A stretch of 64,000 nt of DNA, taken from Pseudomonas silvicola. Its GTDB lineage: Bacteria; Pseudomonadota; Gammaproteobacteria; Pseudomonadales; Pseudomonadaceae. The DNA is taken from positions 6,904,501-6,968,500 of the forward strand of contig NZ_CP093280.1 in NCBI RefSeq assembly GCF_026651855.1, read 5' to 3'. Position 1 is the first letter of the stretch. Every line of letters starts with the position of its first letter. The notes below the pieces were generated by a model. It saw only the letters and a program-made list of their open reading frames with translations, was not told the DNA's origin and searched no databases. Of the stretch, positions 21,078 to 29,937 are shown piece by piece. The translations under genes were made by a program, and so were the position numbers.

Positions 21078-22280
21078 ATGCCCACGAACCCGCGACCGCT
21101 GGCGGTCACGTTGCAAGTCGTCTCCATCGTCCTGTTTACCTTCATCGGCTACCTCAACATCGGCATTCCCCTGGCCGTGCTGCCTGGTTTCGTGCATAAC
21201 GGCCTGGGCTTCAATGCGGTGATCGCGGGCCTGGTGATCAGCGTGCAGTACCTGGCCACCCTGCTCAGCCGTCCGTATGCCAGCCGCATCATCGATAACC
21301 ACGGCAGCAAGAAAGCAGTGATCTACGGCCTGTTCGGCTGCGGCCTGAGCGGTGTGTTCATGCTGGCGGCAGCCTTTACCCACAACCTGCCGGCGGTGAG
21401 CCTGGCCAGCCTGTTTGTCGGCCGCCTGGTACTGGGCAGCGCCGAGAGCCTGGTGGGGTCGGGGTCCATTGGCTGGGGCATTGGCCGGGTGGGCTCGCAG
21501 CACACCGCCAAGGTCATTTCCTGGAACGGCATCGCCAGCTACGGCGCCCTGGCCATCGGCGCCCCCGCCGGGGTATTGCTGGTGCAGCACCTGGGCCTGT
21601 GGTCCATGGGCGTGAGTATTCTGTTGCTGGCGGCGCTGGGCCTGGCCCTGGCCTGGAACAAGACCCCGGCACCCATCGTCGCGGGCGAGCGCATGCCCTT
21701 CATGCACGTGCTGGGCAAGGTACTGCCCCACGGCACCGGCCTGGCACTGGGGGGTATCGGCTTCGGCACCATCGCCACGTTCATCACCCTCTATTACGCC
21801 AGCCACAACTGGGGTAACGCGGCGTTGTCCCTGAGCCTGTTCGGCGCCAGCTTCATTGGTGCACGGCTGATATTCGGTAACCTGATCAACCGCATCGGCG
21901 GCTTTCGCGTGGCCATTGGCTGCATGACGGTGGAATCCCTGGGCCTGTTGCTGCTGTGGCTGGCGCCCAGCGCCGAACTGGCCTTGGCGGGTGCGGCCCT
22001 GAGCGGCTTTGGCTTCTCGCTGGTGTTCCCGGCCCTGGGGGTAGAGGCGGTGAACCTGGTGCCTGCCTCAAGCCGTGGCGCGGCGGTGGGGGCCTACTCG
22101 CTGTTCGTTGACCTGTCGCTGGGTATCACCGGGCCATTGGCCGGGGCCATCGCGGCGGGTTTCGGTTTCAGCTCGATCTTCCTGTTCGCCGCCATCGCCT
22201 CGTTTCTGGGCCTGTCGCTGAGCCTGTACCTGTACCGCCAGACCCTCAACCAGCCCCGTCACCCCGACACGGCGCTTTAA
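21078..22280 (+). CDS. MFS transporter, YhhS/YfcJ-like
   Basis: 400-aa inner-membrane protein with about twelve hydrophobic spans. The loop between TM2 and TM3 reads [18 protein letters not shown], an MFS motif A variant. Resembles the uncharacterised YfcJ/YhhS group; the substrate is not predictable from sequence, and similar proteins are sometimes labelled arabinose or multidrug exporters without proof. Start [13 protein letters not shown] is preceded by CCTCCTGGAATACCC, a weak ribosome site. Its 3' end overlaps convergent arfB by 4 bases. Confidence 0.85.
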   Translation: MPTNPRPLAVTLQVVSIVLFTFIGYLNIGIPLAVLPGFVHNGLGFNAVIAGLVISVQYLATLLSRPYASRIIDNHGSKKAVIYGLFGCGLSGVFMLAAAFTHNLPAVSLASLFVGRLVLGSAESLVGSGSIGWGIGRVGSQHTAKVISWNGIASYGALAIGAPAGVLLVQHLGLWSMGVSILLLAALGLALAWNKTPAPIVAGERMPFMHVLGKVLPHGTGLALGGIGFGTIATFITLYYASHNWGNAALSLSLFGASFIGARLIFGNLINRIGGFRVAIGCMTVESLGLLLLWLAPSAELALAGAALSGFGFSLVFPALGVEAVNLVPASSRGAAVGAYSLFVDLSLGITGPLAGAIAAGFGFSSIFLFAAIASFLGLSLSLYLYRQTLNQPRHPDTAL

Positions 22281-22690
22281 AAGTCGACCTTGCCGCGGCC
22301 TGCCTTGATGGCACCGCGTTTGGTCTTGCCTTCCAGCCGACGAGTCCTGGACCCCAGGGTCGGCTTGGTGGGCCGACGCTTCTTCTCCACCTTCGCGGCA
22401 TTGACGATCAGTTCCCGCAGGCGCTCCAGGGCGTCGGCGCGGTTCTGCTCCTGGGTGCGATATTGCTGGGCCTTGATCACGATCACGCCGTCACTGGTAA
22501 TACGGCTGTCACGCAGCGCCAGCAGGCGTTCCTTGTAGAACGGTGGCAATGACGAGGCATTGATATCGAAGCGCAGGTGCATCGCGCTGGATACCTTGTT
22601 GACGTTCTGCCCGCCGGCGCCCTGAGCGCGAATGGCGCTCAGCTCGATTTCGGCATCGGGCAGGTGGACGTTGTTGGAGATTTCCAGCAT
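22277..22690 (-). CDS. arfB: Alternative ribosome-rescue factor ArfB (YaeJ)
   Basis: Peptidyl-tRNA hydrolase that rescues ribosomes stalled on truncated mRNA. 137 aa: class-I release-factor catalytic domain with GGQ at about 26-28 ([12 protein letters not shown]) and a basic C-terminal tail ([28 protein letters not shown]) that would enter the empty mRNA channel. Length and tail match ArfB rather than RF1/RF2. Ends overlapping the MFS gene by 4 bases. Confidence 0.95.
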   Translation of the reverse strand: MLEISNNVHLPDAEIELSAIRAQGAGGQNVNKVSSAMHLRFDINASSLPPFYKERLLALRDSRITSDGVIVIKAQQYRTQEQNRADALERLRELIVNAAKVEKKRRPTKPTLGSRTRRLEGKTKRGAIKAGRGKVDF

Positions 22691-22762
22691 GGGGATAATT
22701 CAAGAGAGGAAAAGCGAGGACGGTAGCAGCTGACGCAAGGCGCCGTCAAAACAGCGCCCCGC

Positions 22763-22812
22763 AGCAGAGGACCCGGCTGCGTCACTCCCGACGCGGCCAG
22801 GTCCGCTGCTAC
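22763..22812. repeat. REP-like palindrome, copy 1
   Basis: Imperfect hairpin with 21-base arms 22763-22783 and 22790-22810 (3 mismatches, 6-base loop). The right arm (22788-22812) recurs exactly in reverse complement, 25 bases, at 33540-33564, where it again forms a hairpin. Lies between arfB and the aromatic permease. Confidence 0.7.
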
Positions 22813-22828
22813 GCGGCGAGGGCGCCAA

Positions 22829-24229
22829 TCAACCCTTTTGCAGGGTCAGGGCCGCGCGGCGGTTACGGGCCAGGTAGGCCAGGTACATGCCCACCACCCA
22901 CACCGGAATGGCGTACACCGAGACGTTGATGCCCGGGATCATCAGCATGATGCCCAGGATGAACACCACGAACGCCAGGCAGATGTAATTGCCCCACGGG
23001 TACCACAGCGACCGGAACGACGACACGCGGCCATTGCGCACCTGATGCTGGCGGAACTTGAGGTGCGAGAAGCTGATCATCGCCCAGTTGATGACCAGGG
23101 TGGCCACCACCAGCGACATCAGCAATTCCAGCGCGTCATGGGGCATCAGGTAGTTCAGCACCACCGCCACCAGCGTCACCGCCGCCGACACCAGGATGGC
23201 CCGCACCGGCACGCCGCGCTTGTCCACCTTGGCCAGGGCTGCAGCGGCGTCGCCCTGTTCGGCCATGCCCAGCAGCATGCGGCTGTTGCAGTAGGTACCG
23301 CTGTTGTACACCGACAGCGCCGCGGTCAGCACCACGAAGTTGAGAATGTGCGCCGCGGTGTTGCTGCCCAGCATCGAGAACACTTGCACGAACGGGCTGC
23401 CGCTGTACGCATCACCGGCACTGTCGAGGGTCTGCAGCAGGCCGTCCCACGGGGTCAGCGACAGCAGCACGACCAGGGCACCGATGTAGAAAATCAGGAT
23501 GCGGTAGATCACCTGATTGATCGCCTTGGGGATCACGGTCTTGGGCTGGTCGGCTTCGGCAGCGGTGAAGCCGAGCATTTCCAGGCCGCCGAAGGAGAAC
23601 ATGATGATCGCCAGCGCCATGACCAGGCCTTTGACCCCATTGGGGAAGAAACCGCCATGGTCCCACAGGTTGCTGACCGACGCCTGCGGGCCGCCATGGC
23701 CGCTGACCAGCAGGTAGCTGCCCAGGGCTATCATGCCGACGATGGCCAGCACCTTGATGATGGCGAACCAGAACTCGGCCTCGCCGAACACTTTCACGTT
23801 GGCCAGGTTGATGGCGTTGATCATCACGAAGAAGACGGCCGCCGAGACCCAGGTGGGCACGTCGGGCCACCAGTAATGGACATACTTGCCCACCGCGGTG
23901 AGTTCGGACATGCCCACCAGGATGTACAGCACCCAGCAATTCCAGCCCGAGAGGAAACCGGCGAAGCCGCCCCAGTACTGGTGGGCAAAGTGGCTGAACG
24001 AGCCCGCCACCGGCTCTTCCACGATCATTTCACCCAACTGGCGCATGATCATGAAGGCAATGAAACCGCAGATGGCATAGCCGAGAATCATCGATGGCCC
24101 GGCGGACTTGAGCACGCCGGCCGAGCCCAGGAACAGCCCTGTGCCGATGGCGCCGCCCAGGGCGATCAATTGGATGTGTCGATTTTTCAGGCCGCGCTTT
24201 AGCTGGCCGGATGAGTTCTGTGCACTCAT
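22829..24229 (-). CDS. aroP2: Aromatic amino acid permease (AroP family)
   Basis: 466-aa inner-membrane APC-superfamily transporter with about 12 hydrophobic spans. Starts MSAQNSSGQLKRGLKNRHIQ, and the first span GGAIGTGLFLGSAGVLKSAGP carries the substrate-binding GxG motif. Close to AroP/PheP-type proton symporters. The position near phhABC and the PhhR-like boxes upstream support aromatic substrates, but related permeases carry other amino acids, so specificity is inference. The start at 24229 avoids a 52-residue extension with no family features. Confidence 0.85.
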   Translation of the reverse strand: MSAQNSSGQLKRGLKNRHIQLIALGGAIGTGLFLGSAGVLKSAGPSMILGYAICGFIAFMIMRQLGEMIVEEPVAGSFSHFAHQYWGGFAGFLSGWNCWVLYILVGMSELTAVGKYVHYWWPDVPTWVSAAVFFVMINAINLANVKVFGEAEFWFAIIKVLAIVGMIALGSYLLVSGHGGPQASVSNLWDHGGFFPNGVKGLVMALAIIMFSFGGLEMLGFTAAEADQPKTVIPKAINQVIYRILIFYIGALVVLLSLTPWDGLLQTLDSAGDAYSGSPFVQVFSMLGSNTAAHILNFVVLTAALSVYNSGTYCNSRMLLGMAEQGDAAAALAKVDKRGVPVRAILVSAAVTLVAVVLNYLMPHDALELLMSLVVATLVINWAMISFSHLKFRQHQVRNGRVSSFRSLWYPWGNYICLAFVVFILGIMLMIPGINVSVYAIPVWVVGMYLAYLARNRRAALTLQKG

Positions 24230-24245
24230 GTAGTTGGTCACCTGG

Positions 24246-24253
24246 TTGTTTTT
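24246..24253 (-). promoter_or_regulatory. Candidate Hfq/Crc motif in the aromatic permease leader
   Basis: Minus-strand AAAAACAA fits AANAANAA, 16 nt upstream of the ATG and just before the CCAGGTGACC ribosome site. Confidence 0.45.
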
Positions 24254-24426
24254 ATCTGTGACGAAACGGGCCCGCTCCACTTTTGGCGGAACGGCAGAAA
24301 TGCGCGCGATAACGGCAAGGTGCCACAGTAAAGGGCGCGCATTGTACACGCCGTGCATGGGAGCGCGAGGGGGAACCGGTGACAAGAGGGCAAAAAGCCG
24401 ATGAATGTTACAATTTAGTGCACGAC

Positions 24427-24444
24427 TGGCAATATTTCTTTACA
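24427..24444. promoter_or_regulatory. Weak TyrR/PhhR-like box upstream of aromatic permease
   Basis: TGGCAA-TATTTC-TTTACA: right half perfect, left half 4 of 6. 109 bp from the stronger box at 24536. Paired strong and weak boxes are usual for TyrR-type control. Confidence 0.35.
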
Positions 24445-24495
24445 CCAAGAGGCTCACTGCCAACGCACTCTTGCCAAGACCCCGCAAAACCTGCG

Positions 24496-24519
24496 GAAGC
24501 TGGCCTGCCAGCGAGCTTC
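24496..24519. repeat. REP-like palindrome with GCTGGCCTGCCAGC core
   Basis: GAAGCTGGCCTGCCAGCGAGCTTC is an imperfect palindrome. The 14-base core GCTGGCYTGCCAGC also occurs at 30256-30269 and 57802-57815. Confidence 0.6.
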
Positions 24520-24535
24520 TGACAGTCGCGCCAAT

Positions 24536-24553
24536 CGTAAAGATATATTTACA
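24536..24553. promoter_or_regulatory. TyrR/PhhR-type box upstream of aromatic permease
   Basis: CGTAAA-GATATA-TTTACA matches TGTAAA-N6-TTTACA with one mismatch. About 307 bp upstream of the permease ATG, so the promoter would have to lie in the AT-rich patch around 24400-24450 for direct control. Confidence 0.5.
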
Positions 24554-24590
24554 CCCTGCAACGACAGTTTTCCACGCAGCAGAATGCAAA

Positions 24591-24612
24591 ACGCCAGCCC
24601 GAAGGCTGGCGT
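24591..24612 (-). terminator. Rho-independent terminator of rluB
   Basis: ACGCCAGCCCGAAGGCTGGCGT: stem of 9 bp with a 4-base loop, starting about 20 bases beyond the rluB stop; the minus strand continues GTTTTGC. Confidence 0.75.
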
Positions 24613-24632
24613 TTGCATTTCAAGCGTGCTGG

Positions 24633-25823
24633 TTACTCAGGCTTGGGTTTGCGACGGGTCACCGGCGCACGCTTGTCCGCGGCAGGGCCACGGCGCTTGC
24701 TGTCGTCCGACAGTTTCAGGCCGGGGCGCTGGGCACCTGGCTTGGTGGGACGCTTGTTCATGTCGCTCGGGCGCTCGGCCACGGCAGAACCACGGCCGTC
24801 CTTGCGCGCAGGGGCTTCACCGCGGCGCGGGGCCGGGGCATCGCCACGAGGCTTGCGCGCCGGGCGCTCGCCTTCTTCCACGCGCGGGGCACGGGCGGGC
24901 CGCTCGGCGGCGGCCGGAGCACCGTCGTGCGCCGGGCGCAGCGTGCGCACGCGCTCGCCACGGCCCAAGGGGCGCGAAGACTTGCGCTGCAGGCGCTCCA
25001 TCTTGTCCTTGCTCTTGGCGTTCAGGGTCGGCATGGCCACCGATGTCAGGCCTACTTCGGCGCTGAGCACGTCCACTTCGTGCTGGCTCAGTTCGCGCCA
25101 GCGGCCCATGGGCAGGTCGGAGTTGAGGAACACCGGGCCGAAACGCACGCGCTTCAGGCGGCTGACCACCAGCCCCTGGGATTCCCACAGGCGACGGACT
25201 TCACGGTTGCGGCCTTCCATCACCACGCAGTGGTACCAATGGTTGAAGCCTTCACCGCCCGGGGCCATCTGGATATCGGTGAAACGCGCCGGGCCGTCTT
25301 CCAGGATCACGCCGTTCTTGAGGCGCAGCAGCATGTCGTCATCGACTTCACCGCGCACGCGCACCGCGTATTCTCGGTCCATCTCGTAGGATGGGTGCAT
25401 CAGGCGGTTGGCCAGCTCGCCGTCGGTGGTGAACATCAGCAACCCGGTCGTGTTGATGTCCAGGCGGCCGATATTGATCCAGCGGCCTTCGCGCGGGCGC
25501 GGCAGGCGGTCGAACACGGTTGGGCGGCCTTCCGGGTCGTCGCGGGTGCAGATCTCGCCGTCAGGCTTGTTGTAGATGATCACGCGGCGCACGGTTTCCG
25601 AGGCTTCCTCGCGCTTGATCACCTTGCCGTCGACGCTGATGGCGTCATGCAGGTCGACACGCTGGCCCAAGGTGGCGTTGACGCCATTGACCTTGATGCG
25701 GCCTTCGCCGATCCAGGCTTCCACGTCGCGGCGCGAACCCACGCCGATACGGGCCAGTACTTTCTGCAATTTTTCGCCGGCGGGGCCCATTTCCTGGACC
25801 TCTGGCTTGTCGTGTTCAGTCAT
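24633..25823 (-). CDS. rluB: 23S rRNA pseudouridine(2605) synthase
   Basis: Converts U2605 of 23S rRNA to pseudouridine during 50S assembly. 396 aa: S4 RNA-binding domain at about 17-75 (EKLQKVLARIGVGSRRDVEAWI), catalytic domain with Asp122 in IGRLDINTTGLL. The C-terminal ~130 residues form a basic, low-complexity Arg/Ala/Pro/Lys tail (for example ARAPRVEEGERPARKPR) typical of Pseudomonas RluB but of unknown role. First gene of a possible group with scpA/scpB, 111 bases from the DUF1289 gene. Confidence 0.94.
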   Translation of the reverse strand: MTEHDKPEVQEMGPAGEKLQKVLARIGVGSRRDVEAWIGEGRIKVNGVNATLGQRVDLHDAISVDGKVIKREEASETVRRVIIYNKPDGEICTRDDPEGRPTVFDRLPRPREGRWINIGRLDINTTGLLMFTTDGELANRLMHPSYEMDREYAVRVRGEVDDDMLLRLKNGVILEDGPARFTDIQMAPGGEGFNHWYHCVVMEGRNREVRRLWESQGLVVSRLKRVRFGPVFLNSDLPMGRWRELSQHEVDVLSAEVGLTSVAMPTLNAKSKDKMERLQRKSSRPLGRGERVRTLRPAHDGAPAAAERPARAPRVEEGERPARKPRGDAPAPRRGEAPARKDGRGSAVAERPSDMNKRPTKPGAQRPGLKLSDDSKRRGPAADKRAPVTRRKPKPE

Positions 25824-25934
25824 CGTTTAGCACCTCCCGGTGTGTGATGTGGGGCGTACATGTCGCCCGAAGGGTCGCGAATCATACGCGCATGCGCGCG
25901 GTTGCGCACCTGAGACTAGTAGATATTTTCCCGG

Positions 25935-26123
25935 TCACTTCGTTTTCCGTCGGCCGGTGGCCGCCAGCGCCAGCAGGCGCAGGTGCGATTCGGCCAGCAC
26001 CTGGCGCCGCTCGCCCTTGTCCATTTTCTTCCAGCCCTTGATCTCGCGCTTGCTGCGCCCGCAGCCCACGCACACGTCGTCATCGAACTTGCAGACACCG
26101 ATACAGGGATCCTTGCTGCTCAT
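25935..26123 (-). CDS. DUF1289 small zinc-ribbon-like protein
   Basis: 62 aa, starts MSSKDPCIGVCKFDDDVCVG. The Cys7-x3-Cys11-x6-Cys18-x2-Cys21 pattern is that of DUF1289 and suggests a bound metal; the rest is basic and helical (RSKREIKGWKKMDKGERR). Found 6 bases after scpB and on the same strand, so cotranscribed with scpA/scpB. Function unknown. Confidence 0.88.
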   Translation of the reverse strand: MSSKDPCIGVCKFDDDVCVGCGRSKREIKGWKKMDKGERRQVLAESHLRLLALAATGRRKTK

Positions 26124-26129
26124 GGGGCT

Positions 26130-26909
26130 TCACTCGTGGTGGCGGTCGGGGGCTTCGTCCTCCCCGTCCTCGTCCAGCGGCGTGTCGAGGAGCAGATCGT
26201 CGAAGTCTGTCTTGAGACCTTGTTCCATGGTGTCCAGTTCGGCCAGCAGCGTATGGAAGCTGGTTTCCTCCTTCGGTGCCTCGTCTTCGCCCACCGGGGC
26301 GCTGGCATCGGCCAGGGCCTGCAGGTGCGCGGGCACCGGCGCGTCGTCCAGGTCCTCGACCACCGGCTCTGGCTCGATCTCGCGCAGTTCGGCCAGCGGT
26401 GGCAGGCTGTCCAGGTTCTTCAGGTTGAAATGGTCGAGGAAGGCCTTGGTGGTGGCGAACATCGCTGGCCGGCCCGGCACTTCACGGTAGCCGACCACGC
26501 GAATCCACTCGCGCTCCAGCAGGGTCTTGGTGATGTTGCTGTTCACCGCCACCCCGCGCACGTCTTCGATCTCGCCACGGGTGATGGGCTGGCGGTAGGC
26601 GATCAACGCCAGGGTTTCCAGCAAGGCGCGCGAATAGCGCTGGGGGCGCTCCTCCCACAGCCTGCCCACCCAGGGCGCGAATTTCTCGCGGATCTGCAAG
26701 CGGTAGCCGGACGCCACCTCCACCAGCTCGAACGAACGGCTGTCGCAGGATTTGCGCAGCAGTTCCAGGGCTTTCTTGAAAACCGCAGGCTCTGGCCGCT
26801 CAGCTTCTTCGAACAGCTCATACAGGCGCTCCAGGGACTGGGGCTTGCCCGAGGCGAGCAGGAAGGCTTCGAGCAAGGAGGCCAGGTCGCGGGGTTCGGT
26901 CAGGTTCAT
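26130..26909 (-). CDS. scpB: Segregation and condensation protein B
   Basis: Winged-helix partner of ScpA in the SMC complex that compacts and segregates the chromosome. 259 aa; conserved core about 1-180, including TLALIAYRQPITRGEIEDVRG. The C-terminal 75 residues are acidic and low complexity (DEAPKEETSF, DEDGEDEAPD). Lies 32 bases after scpA. Confidence 0.94.
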   Translation of the reverse strand: MNLTEPRDLASLLEAFLLASGKPQSLERLYELFEEAERPEPAVFKKALELLRKSCDSRSFELVEVASGYRLQIREKFAPWVGRLWEERPQRYSRALLETLALIAYRQPITRGEIEDVRGVAVNSNITKTLLEREWIRVVGYREVPGRPAMFATTKAFLDHFNLKNLDSLPPLAELREIEPEPVVEDLDDAPVPAHLQALADASAPVGEDEAPKEETSFHTLLAELDTMEQGLKTDFDDLLLDTPLDEDGEDEAPDRHHE

Positions 26910-26941
26910 CTATCGACTCATCAGGGCGGCGGGGCACAACG

Positions 26942-27769
26942 CTATTCGGCGCGGGCCCGCACATGAATGGCCGCGAAAGGCTCATTCTGCACCAGCTCGA
27001 CCAGGGATTCTTTCACCAGCTCCAGGATGGCCATGAAGGTGACGACCACCCCCAGCTTGCCCTCCTCGGCGGTGAACAGTTCGACGAACGGCACGAAGCC
27101 GCCGCCCTTGAGGCGCTCCAGCACCTCGCTCATGCGCTCGCGAGTCGACAGCGCCTCGCGGCTGACCTGGTGGCTTTCGAACAGGTCGCCACGGCGCATC
27201 ACCTCGGCCATCGCCATCAGCACTTCTTCCAGCGCCACGTCGGGCATCAACTTGCGCACCTTGGCCTGGGGCGCGTCCAGTTGCGGCACGTAGATATCGC
27301 GGCCCAGGCGCTTGAGGCCATCCAGGCCTTCGGCGGCCGCCTTGAAGCGTTCGTACTCCTGCAGCCGGCGAATCAGTTCGGCGCGCGGGTCGTCCTCTTC
27401 CTCCTCGGCTTCGGCCGAACGCGGCAGCAGCATCCGCGACTTGATCTCGGCGAGCATGGCCGCCATCACCAGGTACTCGGCGGCCAGCTCCAGGCGCACG
27501 CTTTTCATCAGTTCGACGTAGCCCATGTACTGGCGCGTGATTCCCGCCACGGGAATGTCGAGGATGTCGATGTTCTGCTTGCGGATCAGGTACAGCAACA
27601 GGTCCAGCGGCCCTTCGAAGGCTTCCAGGAAGACTTCCAGGGCGTCCGGGGGAATGTACAGGTCCACCGGCATTTCCGTGTAGGACTGCCCATACACCAG
27701 GGCCAGCTGTTCGGGGGCGCGGGGTTGTTCGACCTCGGGGGTAGGTTCGGCCACGGTCACGCCGGTCAC
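26942..27769 (-). CDS. scpA: Segregation and condensation protein A
   Basis: Kleisin subunit that bridges SMC heads. 275 aa; N-terminal kleisin block FEGPLDLLLYLIRKQNIDI is diagnostic. The N-terminal 30 residues before MPVDLYIPP are Pro/Glu-rich, so Met33 (27673) is a possible alternative start; the upstream ATG is favoured by its 4-base overlap with yciO (27766-27769). Partner of scpB. Confidence 0.93.
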   Translation of the reverse strand: MTGVTVAEPTPEVEQPRAPEQLALVYGQSYTEMPVDLYIPPDALEVFLEAFEGPLDLLLYLIRKQNIDILDIPVAGITRQYMGYVELMKSVRLELAAEYLVMAAMLAEIKSRMLLPRSAEAEEEEDDPRAELIRRLQEYERFKAAAEGLDGLKRLGRDIYVPQLDAPQAKVRKLMPDVALEEVLMAMAEVMRRGDLFESHQVSREALSTRERMSEVLERLKGGGFVPFVELFTAEEGKLGVVVTFMAILELVKESLVELVQNEPFAAIHVRARAE

Positions 27770-28395
27770 GCCTCGGCCATGAACGGCGCGGGGTCACCGC
27801 ACCCCACGCGCACCACCTGGGGCTCGCCCTCGGCCAGGTTGATCACCGTGGAAGCCGAAACGCCACCGAACCCGCCGTCGATGATCAGGTCCACCTGATG
27901 CTCCAGCAGTTGGCGCATTTCGTAGGGGTCGGTCATGGGCAAGGTTTCGCCGGGCATGATCAGGCTGACACTCATCAACGGCTCGCCCAGTTCTTCCAGC
28001 AACGCATGGGAAATGGGATGGTCGGGTACCCGCAGGCCAATGGTGCGGCGCTTGTCGTGCAGCAACAGTCGCGGCACCTCGCGGGTGGCGTTGAGGATGA
28101 AAGTGTACGGCCCTGGGATATGCGCCTTGAGCAGGCGGAACGCACCGGTGTCGATCTTGGCGAACAGCCCCAGTTGCGACAGGTCGCGGCAGATCAGGGT
28201 GAAATTGTGCTTGTCATCGAGCTTGCGCAGGCGGCGCACGCGCTCGATGGCGCCCTTGTCACCGATCTGGCAGCCGATGGCGTAGGACGAATCGGTGGGA
28301 TAGATCACTACCCCGCCCTTGCGGATGATCTCCACGGCCTGCTTGATCAGGCGCGCCTGGGGATTGTCCGGATGAATCTGGAAAAATTGACTCAC
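27766..28395 (-). CDS. yciO: YciO/YrdC-domain protein (Sua5/TsaC superfamily)
   Basis: 209-aa YrdC-fold protein: VVIYPTDSSYAIGCQIGDKG and GLRVPDHPIS form the nucleotide-binding surface shared with TsaC, which makes threonylcarbamoyl-AMP for tRNA t6A. YciO is a paralogue, and its own role is not settled, so I do not call it the t6A enzyme. Start taken as GTG at 28393-28395 (VSQFFQIHPDNPQ), the usual N-terminus; ATG at 28434 has no ribosome site. Overlaps scpA by 4 bases. Confidence 0.85.
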   Translation of the reverse strand: MSQFFQIHPDNPQARLIKQAVEIIRKGGVVIYPTDSSYAIGCQIGDKGAIERVRRLRKLDDKHNFTLICRDLSQLGLFAKIDTGAFRLLKAHIPGPYTFILNATREVPRLLLHDKRRTIGLRVPDHPISHALLEELGEPLMSVSLIMPGETLPMTDPYEMRQLLEHQVDLIIDGGFGGVSASTVINLAEGEPQVVRVGCGDPAPFMAEA

Positions 28396-28411
28396 GTTCT
28401 CTACCTGTTGG

Positions 28412-29272
28412 TCAGACGACGAGTGGCTGCTCATGTGTGAACCGGCCCGACAGAAGTGGCAGATCCTCCGGCACCGGTCGGTAGATACCGATCTCGGACC
28501 AGGCCCCTGGACCATGGAAATCACTGCCGGCACTGGCCAGCAGACCGAATTCGCGCGCCAGGATCGACAAGGTGCCGACCTGCTCGGCCGGTTGCATGCC
28601 GTTGACCACCTCGAGGGCCTGGCCCCCGGCTTGAATATAGTCGGCAATCAGCTTGCGGCGCTTGCTGCGGGTGAAATCATACTGCAACGGGTGCGCCAGG
28701 CTGACCCACGCCCCGGCGGCGCGCAGGGTGGCGACGGTGTCTTCCAGGGTCGGCCAGTGCTGCTTGACGTCGCCCAGCTTGCCGGCCCCCAGCCACTTGC
28801 GGAAGGCCTCGGCGCGGTCGCGCACATGGTTCTGGCGCACCAGGTACTCGGCGAAATGCGGCCGCGCCGGGGCGTTGCCGCTGTCACCCAGCTCCTGCTG
28901 GATGGCGCGGGCACCTTCCAGCGCACCGGGCATGCCCTTGAGCGCCAGTCGTCGGCTGATTTCCTCGGCCCGTAGCCATCGGCCATGGTGCAACGCTTCG
29001 ACCGCGGCGACCAACGGAGGCGCGTCCAGGGGAAAACCATAGCCCAGCACATGAATGGTGGCGCCGCCCCAGGTGCAGGACATCTCCACGCCACTGACCC
29101 ACTGCATGCCCAGGGCCCGCGTGGCTTCCCGGGCCTCCGGCAGGCCTTCGAGGGTGTCGTGGTCGGTCAGGGCCAATACCCGCACACCATTGGCATGGGC
29201 GCGCGCAGCCAGGTCCGTCGGCGAGAGGGAGCCGTCGGAGGCGGTGCTGTGGCAGTGCAGGTCAACATTCAT
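28412..29272 (-). CDS. PHP-domain phosphoesterase (RNase AM/TrpH/YciV type)
   Basis: 286 aa. The PHP metal ligands are visible: His6 and His8 in DLHCHSTASDG, Asp37/His38/Asp39 in LTDHDT, Glu in SGVEMSC, and SDFHG near the end. Family members hydrolyse 3',5'-nucleoside bisphosphates and trim 5' ends of rRNA (RNase AM). Next to yciO as in many gammaproteobacteria. Divergent from yciB. Confidence 0.88.
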   Translation of the reverse strand: MNVDLHCHSTASDGSLSPTDLAARAHANGVRVLALTDHDTLEGLPEAREATRALGMQWVSGVEMSCTWGGATIHVLGYGFPLDAPPLVAAVEALHHGRWLRAEEISRRLALKGMPGALEGARAIQQELGDSGNAPARPHFAEYLVRQNHVRDRAEAFRKWLGAGKLGDVKQHWPTLEDTVATLRAAGAWVSLAHPLQYDFTRSKRRKLIADYIQAGGQALEVVNGMQPAEQVGTLSILAREFGLLASAGSDFHGPGAWSEIGIYRPVPEDLPLLSGRFTHEQPLVV

Positions 29273-29339
29273 GAGGTGGCGCTTTCGCTGTCTTTGATGT
29301 TTGTTATTATGCCGTCACATCCTGCTTCTGGCTGCCACT

Positions 29340-29936
29340 GTGAAACAATTCATCGATTTCATCCCGCTGTTCCTGTTTTTCATCGTCTACAAGCTTGACC
29401 CGCGCACCGTCGAAGTCGCCGGCCAGCAGGTGACCCTGGGCGGCATCTTCAGCGCCACGGGCGTGCTGATCGCCAGTTCCATCATCGTCTACGGCATTCT
29501 GTTCATCACCCAGCGCAAGCTGGAGAAGAGCCAGTGGCTGACCCTCGCCGCGTGCCTGGTGTTCGGCAGCCTGACCCTGGCCTTCCACAGCGAGACGTTC
29601 CTGAAATGGAAGGCACCGGTGGTCAACTGGCTGTTCGCCCTGGCGTTCGCCGGTAGCCACTTCATCGGTGACCGCTTGCTGATCAAGCGCCTGATGGGCC
29701 ACGCCCTGACCCTGCCCGATGGGGTATGGGCGCGCCTGAACGTCGCCTGGATCGTGTTTTTCCTGTTCAGCGGTGCCGCCAACCTGTTCGTGGCCTTCAC
29801 CTTCCAGAGCATCTGGGTGGATTTCAAGGTGTTCGGCAGCCTGGGCATGACCCTGCTGTTCCTGGTGGGCCAGGGTATCTACCTGTCCCGCCACATGCAT
29901 GACGCAGATACCACTACCCCGAAGACCGAGGACTGA
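29340..29936 (+). CDS. yciB: Inner-membrane septation protein YciB (IspZ)
   Basis: 198 aa with about five hydrophobic spans; begins [18 protein letters not shown], the IspZ/YciB signature. Start is GTG (29340-29342). YciB affects cell-envelope synthesis and division with YciA-type partners; its mechanism is unclear. Followed at once by yciI (ATG at 29938 after TGA at 29934-29936). Confidence 0.92.
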   Translation: MKQFIDFIPLFLFFIVYKLDPRTVEVAGQQVTLGGIFSATGVLIASSIIVYGILFITQRKLEKSQWLTLAACLVFGSLTLAFHSETFLKWKAPVVNWLFALAFAGSHFIGDRLLIKRLMGHALTLPDGVWARLNVAWIVFFLFSGAANLFVAFTFQSIWVDFKVFGSLGMTLLFLVGQGIYLSRHMHDADTTTPKTED

Positions 29937-29937
29937 C

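Larger units (their letters stand above)
24230..24632 (-). other. Intergenic region upstream of the aromatic permease
   Basis: No gene seen. From the permease outward it holds an A-rich leader motif (24246-24253), an AT-rich patch with a TyrR-like half-box (24427-24444), a REP-like palindrome (24496-24519), a good TyrR/PhhR-type box (24536-24553) and the rluB terminator (24591-24612). Confidence 0.7.

Noticed and set aside
24405-25847. 480-aa plus-strand ORF over rluB
   Set aside because: Antisense to rluB; the start lies in an intergenic region with no ribosome site.
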